Assembly (NCBI GenBank): GCA_018292915.2 | Contig: JACVVK020000001.1 | Coordinates: 1,886,001-1,950,000 of the forward strand | Origin: Batillaria attramentaria | Lineage: Eukaryota; Mollusca; Gastropoda; Batillariidae | Reading direction: 5' to 3' | DNA length: 64,000 nt | Shown here: positions 47,036 through 59,384 of the stretch, piece by piece | How the letters are laid out: each line of letters opens with the position of its first letter | Position numbering within the stretch: the first letter of the stretch is position 1 | Made by a program: the position numbers and the translations under genes | The notes under the pieces: generated by a model | The model's database searches: none | Told to the model about the DNA's origin: nothing | What the model saw: the letters and a program-made list of their open reading frames with translations, nothing else

Positions 47036-47636
47036 TCCCAAATCCCATTGTCCCAAAATATATGCCAGGAAAGGAAACTGGAATGTGGTGTTTTACGCAT
47101 TTCACCCCCAAAAAGATCAATGTGATACCACAAAAGCTATGAGTCTGTTTCTGAATCGAAGGAAAACAAAAACTGCATCATGTGCTAGTACAAGCTGGCC
47201 ATCGCTCATTGTTCAACAACCATAATAAACACATGAATAACATAAACTCAAACAGTAGAATATAGAACAATAAATCAATGAAAATATATTTAGCATCCAG
47301 ATGGAAATATGCTGGGCATTTTTCCCAATGCATAACGAGGACAAAAAAAGGACTGTAGAGTGTACATACATAGCAAGTAAACAGACTTTGTTCTGTCTGC
47401 TCTTTTGTCTCCGACTTCACAGAATGATAAGCTCCTTATATTGTTTTTCATTTTTCTTGTAGTGCATTTCCACTCAACCATTGTGTATTATATAGATGCC
47501 CATTCCGGCGCTGACGTTTTCAGGGCTAAGGTGAATGATGATCCATGTATCATGCAGTCCTTGCACAGCGATCTGGCCAACGCCGGATGAGTCCTGTACA
47601 CGTCAGTACTCCCTTAAATATTCTTAATTTTGTTTG

Positions 47637-47642
47637 TTTATT
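47637..47642 (-). terminator. candidate poly(A) signal of the BTB-NPH3 gene
   Basis: TTTATT on the plus strand gives AATAAA on the minus strand, about 365 bp past the stop codon at 48007. Confidence 0.4.
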
Positions 47643-48006
47643 GGTTGTTTTTTACCCCCTCCATGACAGGACCTCAGTTCCGGCAGAGCCTAGCAACTGC
47701 TGATTGGGCCCACAAGCGGTCCTGCTCCTTTTCCTTGTACATGTAGTTGGCATCTTGTTGCCGTTATATCACATTTGTGTTTAATAACATTATGAAGTGT
47801 TCACAGCCCACACCCCATGAGCGACATGTTCAACCCACACTCACTGCATGAGCGACACAAGTGTATGACTGTATTTTCTTTCACTGGGTCCTCAAAGTCA
47901 GTCAGTCAGTCAAGCTGTGACTGCATCGGTGACCTGGCTACAGACCAGCAGAAGTGAAAGCCAGCTAGTCACGGTACCAGGGACACACACATAAGATATG
48001 TCTCAG

Positions 48007-48613
48007 CTAGTACCGTGGCGTGTATGGGAAATAAGTGGCGCGGTGGCCGTGGTGATGGGACGTCGTTCCCGACACGGCACTGTGACTGGAGTGCCCGTAT
48101 CCTGACGAAGGCAAATGGCGGGACCTCACGCGCGGGTCAAGGCTGCGGAAGGTGCGGTCAAACTTGAACTCAAGCTCGTCCTGGACGCTGATGTCGTGCT
48201 CTATCGCCGACCCCGCGGCGGACCCGTACCCCAGGGCGGAGCTGCCTGAGGAGTGGGGCATGGCAGCGGACGAGGGGAGATAGGGCCTATGGCCGGTGTA
48301 GAGAGGCATGGCCAGCTTGGTGCGTGCCATGTTCAGCACGCTCTGTGCTGCTCGCACGTGCTCCCCGGCCGTGTCCGGGCTGGCCTTGGCGCTCTCCCGG
48401 GAGTCGGAAAAGCCTGCGGAGAAGTTAACGCCCCATAATCAGCAGTTAAACAAGCACAACTTGATCAGCAATTAAACAAGGCCGGTATACGTGTAGTACT
48501 ATCCGGCTATAAGCTTTTCTTTTTACGACTGATCATGTTTCAGTCAAGTTGTCAGTTTGTTTGTTTGTTTGTTTGTTTGTTTGTTTTCCTTCTGGGGAGG
48601 ATGTGCGCGGAAT

Positions 48614-48654
<41 letters not shown>

Positions 48655-48744
48655 CATTTTGTATATTTTATTAGTGTAGCCGGCAAGGACAGATAGTAAG
48701 AGAGACCTGTGTGTCTATTATCTCATCCTTGAAAAATAAAGTTT

Positions 48745-48777
<33 letters not shown>

Positions 48778-51209
48778 AGTTGTTGTTTCAGGTGTTCACT
48801 TAGTGATTCCACAAGTTGTGGTTTGAAACCGCCACCCACACTTCAGTATCACCCACACACTTTCCTTTAACGCGGGTTTGTACCAAGTTAATCCTGTCAC
48901 GTACAAAAGGTATTTAGACTCGTCATCCTGGGTAGAGAGGCAACTTGAACATCGCGGGAAACTGAAAGGAAGACAGACAGACAAGAGAACCAAATCGTGC
49001 ACAAAGGATGCAGCAGCCGGCTTACCAGAGTCGGAGTTTCTCGAAGTGGCCACGATAGCCGGTGCTCTGGGAGACGCTTGTGGTGACGCCTTGGACTGGA
49101 ACCTGTGGAGCTCCTCCTCCTGCATCTGCGCGATGTACTTCACAGACTCGAGCTCCGATCTCAAGCGCGAGCACAGCCCAAGTGCTGCACGTGCAACAGG
49201 CGCGGGAGGCACTAGGTCAGAGTCGAGGGCACGCTGCAGAGTGTCCTCGGAAACCAGGTCAAGGTTGATTGTAGACAGGAGCTCCTTGCGCTGTTCACTG
49301 CTGAGCGAGTCTTGTTCTGGCGGGCACGATGGAAATGTAAACATTTTAACAGTCAAATAAAAAGAAAAAAGTGCTTCCCGACACCACGTGAACTGGGGAA
49401 TCGCGTGTGCTTGTTATGTCTCCGGGGGAAAAATGATCATTGACTTGAAATAGTGACATGGGCTGAAATTCACCTAGTTTGATCTCCAGTTTAAAACTGA
49501 GGAGCATTGACTGAATTTCAAAATACAGACAGTGGAGTATTGCTTTATTTGTTTGTTTGTTTGTTTGACTATGTTTGTCAGTTGTTGGTTGGTTGGTTGG
49601 TTTAATTATGTTTGTCAGTTTGATTACTGATGCTTGTTTAACTGTGTGCCATTATCCTCCGGGCCAAATTTGAAATATGTCCTAAGTACGTGTATAACTT
49701 GAAATAGTGCATGACATCAGTCCTGCACTCTGTTGGCATTTACGCCGCGACATCGGATGCCGTGTTATCAACAAACATCAGTAAATTGTGAAGTTGTACC
49801 AGTTACATGTATTAGTGACTCAGTCAGTGGTCAGTCCGTCGCCAGGACGCACAGTTAAATGCAAGGATAATTCACAAACGTCCAGCAGCGTAATCAAAAT
49901 GAAATGAAGACTTTGTGAGATCATTCTGGCTGAGTTCTTACTTGACCATGATTACTGTTTAAACTGAGCCGATACGGATCACGCTTCTCTGATGAAGGTA
50001 TGCGTCACTGCTTTAGTTTGATGGTGAAGAAATCAAGTTCCGTGTCAGTGAACGTCAGTATTTTCACAACAATATTTCGCGATGTATATTCAGTGATTTA
50101 TGCATGTTACTCACTGCTCGAGTACGTTGCGACCCAGCCTGAAACAAAATTCCCAGCATATGCCATACACTGGTAGCTGACTAAAACTAACACATGCAGC
50201 ACTTTTAGAAACTCAATGCGACTCATTATGCGTGCGCCGAGTGACTCCATAATTTTTTTTTCTAAGTTGAGGGGTAGTCATCATACATTCACAACTATCC
50301 ACTCTCTTCTTCATTTTTTTATTTATTTATTTAATTTTTTTTTTGTAAACAAGCACAACTGAACAAACAACAACAAAACTGACTCACCTGACTTGAGAAC
50401 GTACTCCAGCACCTGGTACAGGTTGTCATGGTTACGCCTTGCGTCAGCGGGAGCGGCGTTGGCCAAAAGACGGAAAGTCTCGGCAGTCAGCACACCTTTT
50501 CTCGCCATTTCACCCAAATAAGTGTCCACCAAGTTGCACGCGCGTTCGGTCTGAGTGTCGTCTGCTCGCGCCTCCAGCACTATGTCGTGCAGAACGGAAG
50601 GAGAGACGAGACACAGGTCCTCGGCGGGAAGACGTGTCAACATCTCGGCTGCGATCTTGACAAGGAACCGGCGACAGGAACATCCCCGAGCTGTGGCAAT
50701 CCGCAACACCTTGGACGAAACATTACGATAACAGTGATAGTTTAAAACACGTAACAAATCCGCCTCACTTGGCACAGAAAAATCACAATAAATTTAAATA
50801 AATAAAATAAAATACGGAAAGGAAAGGCCAGGCCAGCTCAGGTCGATCTTCAGCAAGGTTCTGAAAGCGGAGATCACGAGTGGGTTTCCTGACGTTTGTC
50901 AGTGGTTTAGGTAGTGGTGGCTGATGGAATGAGGGTGGTGTGGTGTTTTGAAATCTACCGTCTTTTGTCCACCACAAAATGTAATTTCAGTTAAAGACGA
51001 GGGAGAATTGGGCAGAGGGGGAGGGGGGGGCTTTTTATACGCAGTCGTATTAGTAGTAGTAGTAAATGTAATGGTGTTGCTTTCTGCAATTCACGCTGTT
51101 GGCAACAGTCCCGCTAAAAATTCAACCAAGCACACCGTAGGCTAGCAACTGCCACACACAAACATCGGACTGAATAACTTCAGTCTCGAGCGGCTGCCAA
51201 AACTACAGG

Positions 51210-51244
<35 letters not shown>

Positions 51245-51620
51245 GACACAACCCGTGACCGGCGACAGGGGCGTGCGGCGCAGGCTAATCTACCCGCGGT
51301 GCAAATGCACGATAATTTGCATTTAGCCTAAAGCTGTCGGCCATGCAAGCGTAAAATGACTCACCCACACACCCTGAAATGCTTTGTTTCGAAACGATCG
51401 ATTCGTCGGTCTAGGCCGTGTTTCTGCAGGTGAACTTAACGGATCCAAAAGAGAAATTACAACCTGCATGCCTAGCTGTCGTGTGCTGGGGAAAATGCTG
51501 TCAATACAATGCATGCATTTGGTTGGCCGGTCAGTCTAGCCGTTTTTGCAAGTGTCTGGGTTTGTTTTGTTTGTTTGTTGTGACAGGTTGGAAACTGACA
51601 TGCGAGATATTTTTCGCGCG

Positions 51621-51706
<86 letters not shown>

Positions 51707-51921
51707 GGGCATGCTGAAGACAGTATTCACAAATAGACGCTGCCACGATGACAGCAACCAAATTATGCTGACTCCTGTTCTGTCCTTTCTTTCCTTCTGA
51801 CAAAGTGAAGGCAAACATAATCACTCGCACAGTCGTGGCGAGGTCGCTTGTATCCACAAAAGCTTTGCCATGCACATATTCTCCCACCTCTCTCTCTCTC
51901 TCTCTCTCTCCCCGCTCACAC

Positions 51922-51968
<47 letters not shown>

Positions 51969-54900
51969 CCTTAGTAAGCCACTCCATGGTGACGGAAGGC
52001 ACGTTGTACGCCTCCTCGGGCAATGTAGTGAGCACAGTGTCCAGCAGCTGACCGAGCTCCACGCGACGTTCAGGAGAGGCAACGTCCTGCGACCGCAAGC
52101 TCAGACCCTCTACGGCAGCAGCAGTGTCGGTATCCTTCTCCGAAGCCCCATCGCGGTCCACAGGGCTGCCGCTGTCACTGACGCTGATTGGAGTGCTGTG
52201 GCCGTTCATCTCACCGTTTCTGGGCAAGCCAATGGCTCCGACAACACCCCCTACACCTCCTCCTCCTCCTCGCCCTTCAGCGTCCTCGCTGTCGATGGCG
52301 TGAGACACGTAGCGCACGGCCATGTCAGCCAGCTGTGCCTGCTTCACCCCCCTGTCCCGGGCCCGGGTCAGCAGCCTGGCGAACCACTCCTCGGGCAGCA
52401 CACACAGGCTCTTCACCGTCACCTCGTCCGCCACCTCTCCTGTTGGTCAACAGAGCGAGAAAGTTATAAACGCCAGTTCTCGCTCAATAAAAGATCTGCA
52501 GATCTATACCACAGCTCTTTGAAGATGATACCCTGGCTGCAGATGACCACTACTGATGTTTACATCTCCTTCACTGGTGGAAATATACAGCATCCGTTAA
52601 CGAAAGGAACGTTACCTTCAGATGATGTAGGTAACGTAGTCACCAGCTGCTGCTGACTCTTCATGGGCGTGAAAGCACTGCCGTGAGAAGCTCCTACGAT
52701 GGCGGCAGCGGGTGAGAATTTGCTCGGGGAGCGCAGCCAAGTGTCCACGAGAGCGTCTGTGCAAGTGTCCACCACGCCTGAAGACTCAGCCAGCTGACCT
52801 ACTCCTGCGCAGTGCACCAGTAGCGCCACCAGGGATGATGAGGAACGACTCAGTTTGGCGGACGCCACTGTGTCCTGACGAGGAACACAAATAATTAGGA
52901 AATCGACAGGGGGATGAGTGCAGATGCTCGGAAAACAATTAGGTACCGGCCTGGTACAGAAAAACTTGTATAAGACACCCCCCTCCCCCCAAACAACAAC
53001 AAACAAACAAACAAAACAAAACAAAACCAACAACAAACAAAAAACAACAACAAACAAACAACAACAAAAACACACACAAAAACAAAACAAAACAACAACA
53101 CCACCACGAAAGAAAGAAGAAACAAATAACAACAAAATGAATGTTTGTAGATAAGAACCACTCACTGTGACGAACCCAAAGTACCAACCACCACAACGTA
53201 CAACACCCGTGGGCCGTGGTCACGACGCGAACGCAAATTTCTTTGCGCAAATGGGTTGCGGATCGTAAGTTCGTACGTGGCTACGTGAAAACTATCTCTT
53301 CCGCTAGTTGGCCGGTCACGACGCGCACTTACTGGAAACGGTGTCACGTACGGGTTATTTTTAGATAGGTGTGGGACCCCTGGGATTCCCACGGAAAACA
53401 CCATCACGTGGCCTGCACAAATTCTCCTCCCAGCGTGAAGCGTGAAAGAGTAGAGGGGGTGTGTTCAGTACGCGTTCACTACAGAATTTTTGATCGAGTC
53501 ATGTTTATCTGCCGTAGCGTCAGGTTAAATGCGTGGCATTGTTGTGGAGAGTGTGATCAGGAGAGCATGCAGGTCGCATATAGACCGCTTCCTAGCAGTC
53601 TCTATCTCAACATTGGACGGACTACAACCAGTAGAAGCATTTACTGCACGTACAAACCGTATGTAGCAGGCTCACTGGCAAGAACTGAAACCAACGGAAT
53701 GAACCTCAATCAAAGAACAACGAAAAACGAAAGAGGAGAGGATAACAACAACATCAACAAAACTCTCCACATACATGCCACGCATTTAACCTGACTTGCT
53801 ACGGCAGAGAAACATGACTCGACCATAACTCTGAATTCGGAACCCGCACTGACATTTCGGGTCCACAACACAATGAACTGATGAGACCTGCATTGACAGG
53901 CATACGATCAAAACGGTGGTGGCTGATCAGTGAGGACTGACCGAGTGCGTTCAGCACTGAACTAGTCCGAAACACACACAACAAATGTTAACCCACAAAA
54001 AGGAAAGAAATCAACCCACGATGTGTGTACAGCCGGCCATACAGGCCTTTGCATTGCAGCCCGGGGTGCGTAGTGAACTGAACGCGCCCCCTCTACACTC
54101 ACGTCGTCCTACAGAAGATCGCACAATTCCTGCAGGTCTCTCCTCCTAAATCTAAACATTTGAAGCATGTCCACATCGTCGTACAAGTCAAAAGGGTTAG
54201 TACGATCACGGAACACCCTTTCCCGTCGCAGTGCTCTTCTCATTTGCAGTTCAGGTAAATCAAGCGGGCCGCCATTTTTCAGATTTACGCAAAGGCTACG
54301 GCACCTTTCCGACACCCTCCTAGGTGGTGTACAATACGCAAGGGTTTCCGAGCGGCCGTAACTCTGCGCAAACGTCATGACCACCCAATTTTATCACAAA
54401 TCGTAAGTTACGGACCCTCGCGTGCGTAAATCGGTGGCGGAAAAGTTACGAACGCGTCGTGACCACGGCCCACGACATCAAATGCGTTTCGGAGTTTCCT
54501 GCGTTTATTGATCTCGAACTAATCATGAGCCATTCTTTTGCGACGTGTTTATAGTTATTAGTCTACTGAATTACTCGAACCTGCAGAAACTTGTCGGCAG
54601 CGTCAGCGAGGTTGCCCGGGCCCGACATCTCCAGCAGCTGGGCTGCACAGCGAAGCTCCACCACGTTGTTCTTGGTGATGGAGGGCGCCATGTTGTAGCA
54701 GAAGTCTGCCACCACGCCGAACACCTCCTGGCCACCTGGGAAAGCTGACAGCTCAACGCGGGATCTGCCGCCGGAACAAATTCACAGCTGTAAATCTTGA
54801 TGCTTTACGTCAATACTAGTAGGCAATACTTAAACTGCTGGTGCGTACTGGTGCGTCAGTAATGGTAGAAACAAGGGCTTTAGTTCTGGTCACTGTGGCG

Positions 54901-55777
54901 TGCAGACAGACTTTACATTGTAGAATAAAAACATTACCCGGTGCTAGACAAATACTTCCGTATTTGTTTTATAACGTTTTTACAATTCTTCATTCTTCTA
55001 TAGCCCCATTAATAAGTTACTCGGCGTCAGTGTGCACAGTGTCTCGTGTGTCACTCAGTGTACACTGTATTCCAAAGAGTACCAGAATTGCCCGCAGCAG
55101 AAAAGCGCTACTCACGGTGGCGTACATGATACAGTACATTTTACGAGCAAGCCAGTCTCAGGCTTGAGTTCGATCATTCCAAATATCACAACGGGATCCG
55201 AGACAACAAAGTTGGTAGCGAGCCGAACTGTCAATGCTGAGAAGGGTTGTTTTTTTTTGTTTTTTTTTTTTTGGTTTGTTTGCTTCTAGTTGCCCCAACT
55301 TCAAGTTCATGCAGTCAAACCTGTGTTAGACGGCCACCCAAGGGGCAGAGTCACTTTGGCCGTCTTAGACAGGTGACCGGCTTTTACAACGTCACTTCAG
55401 ACAGAAAACGTGCCTGATCTTTCAGACTGACATCCTATAGGTGGTCGGACAGGTTTAGTAAGAATTGCTGTGGTTATTTCCAGTTGTTTCCACCGACTGA
55501 AGGCAAATAGTATCACCCTGAGTCCGTAAAAAAAGGACATTAAAACCCCGATCCCAATAACCAACCAGCTAATCGACCAACCCATCAACCCGGGTCGTGA
55601 TCAGAGTACGCACTTGGTGCCGGATGGAGAGTGGAGCCCACTACCGGCCCTGGTCAGCCCACAGAAGTAGTCGGACTTGGCATAGAGCGGGAACCGATGC
55701 AGGTGGTTCTCGTGGCCATCAACCACCACCACGATGTCCGACAGGTCGCCTGACGCACGGAACTTGGAGAAATCCAT
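48007..55777 (-). CDS. BTB-NPH3 domain protein, plant NPH3/RPT2-like family architecture
   Basis: Seven exons with GT-AG sites and matching phases: 55777-55614, 54764-54581, 52874-52616, 52439-51970, 50709-50388, 49316-49026 and 48413-48007, giving 698 residues. The BTB domain (about 12-116) has SDIVVVVDGHENHLHRFPLY, then SRVELSAFPGGQEVF, ADFCYNM and NNVVELRCAAQLLEM, the same order and wording as plant NRL proteins (HLHKFPL, FPGG, KFCYG, NVVALRCAAEYLEM). The NPH3 domain (about 204-545) has SLCVLPEEWFARLL, LPEEAYNVP, ACNLVDTYLGEMA (near 417-429) and HDNLYQVLEYVL (near 453-464). A Gly/acidic insert lies at about 243-310, a short coiled coil at about 525-545 and a His/Ser/Gly-rich tail follows. 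Plant relatives act as CUL3 substrate adaptors in phototropin and auxin signalling; the function here is unknown. An in-frame TGA 12 nt upstream supports ATG 55777 as the start unless an upstream exon splices there. Confidence 0.88.
48555..48776. repeat. (GTTT)n and two (CT)n microsatellites
   Basis: (GTTT)n at about 48555-48586, (CT)n at about 48617-48652 and at about 48750-48775. All lie in the last intron of the BTB-NPH3 gene. Confidence 0.9.
51209..51243. repeat. (CA)n microsatellite
   Basis: Pure (CA)n in intron 4 of the BTB-NPH3 gene. Confidence 0.9.
51616..51966. repeat. (CG)n/(CA)n and (CT)n microsatellite cluster at a splice donor
   Basis: (CG)n passing into (CA)n at 51616-51659, (CA)n at 51663-51702, (CT)n at about 51890-51911 and (CA)n at 51922-51966. 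On the gene strand the last tract is (TG)n and begins within the donor sequence of exon 4 (AAG|GTAGTGTG). Confidence 0.9.
52990..53095. repeat. AAC/AAAC-rich low-complexity tract
   Basis: Irregular AACA/AAAC repeats. The antisense frames rich in Phe, Cys and Val across it are repeat artefacts. Confidence 0.85.
53211..54471 (-). mobile_element. 1.26-kb PIF/Harbinger-like DNA transposon remnant
   Basis: Terminal inverted repeats GGGCCGTGGTCACGACGCG (53211-53229) and its reverse complement (54453-54471). Near the right end, on the minus strand, lies the N-terminal piece of a Harbinger-type transposase. A 3-bp target duplication typical of the superfamily could not be identified with certainty. 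It sits in intron 2 of the BTB-NPH3 gene, on the same strand. Confidence 0.75.
54109..54384 (-). pseudogene. N-terminal fragment of a PIF/Harbinger transposase
   Basis: A 91-codon frame with RRERVFRDRTNPFDLYDD followed by MFRFRRRDLQELCDLL. From family knowledge, R-VFRDR-NP-D-x(n)-FR-RR is the start of Harbinger/HARBI1-type transposases. The DDE catalytic core is absent, so this is a remnant. Confidence 0.75.
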
Positions 55778-58480
55778 CCTGCCACATCATTGCACAGAGG
55801 ACTACAATGCAGGTCTATGTCGGCAATAGTCAGACATGATACTACTGACCACGGCGCCGCAGAGATCAACATCATCACTGATAAGTACAAATGAGTCGTC
55901 GTCGTAGCAGTAGTAGTACGGTAGTAGTAGTAGCAGCAGCATCAGCCATTATAAAAACAATGAAAAGAATAATGCTTGGACTGAGCTGACTTTTGGTCTG
56001 ATGGTCAGTGATACACTTGTAAGTTTTGTAACGTAACTAAAATGTAGCCGGATGAAAATTTACGGCATACATGCATGAAATGTATGAAAACTTCGCGTTT
56101 GGTACTGTTTTGTGCTTGGCTTTGCTTATGCGCTGGCGAGTGTTCTCATTTTGTCATAATATTGTTCGTGATAGTGGTGGTGGTGGAGTTTTGTGTGCCG
56201 GGGGCGGCGGGGGGGGGGGGGGGGGGGGGGGGGGGGAGGGAGGGGGATTGCAGTGAAAGTACTTTTTGTGGTCATTGTGAAATGTGGCGCCTAAAACTGT
56301 TGACGTTTCGTAGTCTACAATGCAGATTGGAAAGACCGTGGCGAGTCAACCAAAACCGTCCGGTCACGTCGTTTCCATCGGATCAATCAAAAACTCGTTC
56401 GCCAGTCGGTACTGGCATACACTCTTCGTGTTGATAAGACCGAGAACAAGTGACAAGCAAAGGCAGTTTACACCCACTTGACTCTCTTGTCCCTGGCGAA
56501 TGGCCTGGACGTTGTGTGGTAACTGAAATGCTTGTAACAGTAAGGGAATGGCAGCAGCACTAAGGAACATCACAAACTGAAGTTTTCCAAACAGATTGAG
56601 AGGCTTGCTTTACACCACTGTCGTTCAAGTGGAAGCCGCGAATAGCAAAGCCTTGTTCAGTTTCAGTGTTTCCCCCCCCCCCCCCCCCCCCGCACACACT
56701 CTGCACACCGGGCGGGCACACACACACACACACACAAGCTGGCCCAGCGTTACCGATAATCATGTCGACTTAAACTGTAGAACGGGATGAACATTGAGCA
56801 CGCCATATTTACGCACGCGCGCGCGCATACGCACACACTGATAAAGCGAGTGTGTGTGTGTGTGTGTGTGACGGTGTGTGTGTGTGTGTGTGTGGAGGAG
56901 GGGGGGGGGCGGCATACCGAGCGTCCGGCGGCCGCCATAGGCGTAGTTTCCACATGCTGATCAAGTTATTCTTGACCCTGTACTCTGTTCATTCCACGTA
57001 GACAACTGACGACAGCAACTGCGACAGGTCTCGGAAGCAACGTTTTGTTCTTCTATCAAGTCAAGTTTTCCCTAAGTTTGTGTTTCTTCTCTACTTCTTT
57101 TCGTTCAATACTGAGAAGTGCCGCTTGTCATCATTGTTGTAATACAGTGATATTCATACATGTAGCCACAACCGTTTTTCACCATTACATCAGTCCACAT
57201 AGCCGCCACAAAATGGAAATACGTAAAGTCCTTTTCAGTGGGCGCTGCGAACGACCGACAGACTGAATCAGCTGCTGGGTTTGATTTTATATCACTGAGC
57301 AACACGACCTATCACTGAATACTAATAAGCAAAACAACGGGACCAAACTACAATGTCTGTAGCTTTCTGTGGAGACATGCCTGAACAAACTGACATGCCA
57401 TAACCGTAGGCCACAACGCGCACTAACGTGCTTTTTAAAAACCCGGCCACACATTGCCAAACACTGTCAACAAATAAATGAAAATGCGAAAGGGAATTTT
57501 AGTGACACTGAATTTTTATGCCCCCACCAAAACTGATTGCCAGTAAATGAGTGATGTCACTAGTAATACAGCAAAAATACTCACTTGTCAGTTCATGCAT
57601 TCATCGGCGTTGAGTGCCACACACTAATCGATGTCCTGAGAACAGAGAGACCACGGCGCGGCAGTGTCAACATTCCCATACACCTGTCCAAACGTCAATA
57701 ACTGGAAGAACCCAGAACGCACCACAACCGTAAGTCCAGCATTAGACACGGTACGTGGGGCGGTCGTATGTCAAAAGAAAGTCACACAGCAGACGACTGT
57801 ACAGATCTCCCGGTATCGCAAGAGTGTTTACTCGGGTCTGGTCTAATCGTGCTATTCTCTGTCCCCAGTTACCTGGCCGCGCCTAATGTGTCATGGTGCC
57901 GATAGGCGGGCTGGCCGCGCGAAGCGACCGTAAATTGGAGAAACATGTCCGGGCAGAACCTGATCGAACTAGGAAACATTATAGGCGGGCGGCAGAGCTT
58001 GGTTTAAAGGGATCGCGACCCGGCCTCGTTTGTTAAACCCGCCAGAGAATACATGTAATTATACATAGTGCACAGGTAAAACTTCCACCGACTGGCTTGC
58101 ATGCATACAAGAGACGTTATTAGTGGAGCGACGTGAAAAGTACACGTCGCCCAATAGCACAACCAAATGTATGTGTGCATGTTTTGTTCTTGCTGGTTTT
58201 GTTTTGTATGTTGTTATTTTTGCCAGGTGACACAATGAAAACCTGCTCCCCCCCCCCCCCCCCTTGCTATTCATTCTGGTGCATGCTGCCACAACAAAGG
58301 AACAGCTTCAGAAGTAACAAATAAAATAAAATAAAATAAAATTTAAAAGAAGGGGGGGGGGGGGGGGGTCAAAGGACAGTCTTTTGCTATTGTTGATGTG
58401 TTCACTGCTGTTAAAACCAGGTTATGCCATTTATGCACAAAATGAACAGAAGGAACAGACATTCCACTTAAATTTTTCAG
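55778..58480. other. upstream region of the BTB-NPH3 gene
   Basis: No coding exon supported. It holds a TAG/CAG-type triplet patch at 55905-55945, poly-G at about 56208-56236, poly-C at about 56673-56691, (CA)n and (GT)n patches at 56717-56740 and 56850-56893, and poly-C and poly-G at about 58247-58263 and 58351-58368. The CpG-rich stretch at about 57840-58030 is a candidate promoter (inference). Confidence 0.35.
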
Positions 58481-58484
58481 AACA

Positions 58485-58490
58485 TTTATT
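58485..58490 (-). terminator. candidate poly(A) signal of GALC
   Basis: TTTATT on the plus strand is AATAAA on the minus strand, about 0.9 kb past the GALC stop. Confidence 0.35.
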
Positions 58491-59384
58491 CAGCCAGCCG
58501 AACAGCAAGCGTTAACAAGTGGCACCGGCTAAAACATAGAAGAAGATAGAAAAAGTAACAAATGATATAGTTTTAAAAACTTTGGATTGTAGTGCGGAGT
58601 ACAATTTGACTGGTTTCTGATACAACCAGGCCAGGTTCTTGAGTGCATCAAACCCCACAAACAACTACAAGTGCAACAAAACATTTAAGACAAAATACCC
58701 TGCTCTCTGGTTGCCCCCCCCCCCCCCCCCCCAAAACAAAAAAGGGAGAAAAAAAAAGCAACACATCATTCATCCTTTTCACGCAAATTAATGGTTGTTG
58801 CAATAAAAGGTCAGCCTGATGTTTAAGACTGAAGATACAGGGCTTAATATCCACGCTGGACACTGGTCATAGACCGATTCATTTTCGAATGTCCGGTAAC
58901 TTTCTTACCAAGTCATGTCCTATCACTTCCTTGCCACAGTAGACAATATTCATGACAAATGTCCTATACTTTAAGGCCAGACAGGACATTTGTCCTATTA
59001 TAGTTCCAACAGATATAAAGCCCTGGATGATATTACCTTCTTTTTTTTTTTTTTTTTTGTTCTGTGAGTGGTTGCACAGACAGTTGATTATGCACTGTGA
59101 TTCAATAACCATCAATGAAAAATCAAAACGATGTATAAGGAACAACTTCACACAAACACACACACACACAAAAACAAAGGCAGTGCAGCAGAAAACAGAA
59201 CTTGCAATAATGCATCAAGTGAAGAAACAAGCACACGTCATGTTCAATTATAAAATACTGCACCCATGTGAAAAGAAAAGACAAAAATCACTAGCCACAC
59301 ACACATTTTTGAGCTGTATAGGACTGGAATGCAGGCGGATTTCTGCAAGTTATGCCAGAATTGGCATCAAAATCACACCAGTGC

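Noticed and set aside
47463..47590. Terminal exon reading HFHSTIVYYIDAHSGADVF
   Set aside because: The acceptor is strong, but this frame is out of phase with the candidate exons at 45135 and 46239, and no domain supports it.
50388..50767. A longer version of BTB-NPH3 exon 5 starting at 50767
   Set aside because: Its phase does not match exon 4. Starting at 50709 (AAG|GTGTTGCGG) matches phase and the NPH3 alignment (WLTK-VLRIA).
52560..53250. Long minus-strand frames rich in Phe, Cys and Val upstream of BTB-NPH3 exon 3
   Set aside because: The AAC/AAAC tract produces them. Only the part after the acceptor at 52874 is coding.
48007..55777. Plant DNA contamination as the source of the NPH3 gene
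   Set aside because: The gene is embedded between PRC1 and GALC, and its introns contain the same CA repeats and Harbinger/microsatellite content as the rest of the window.
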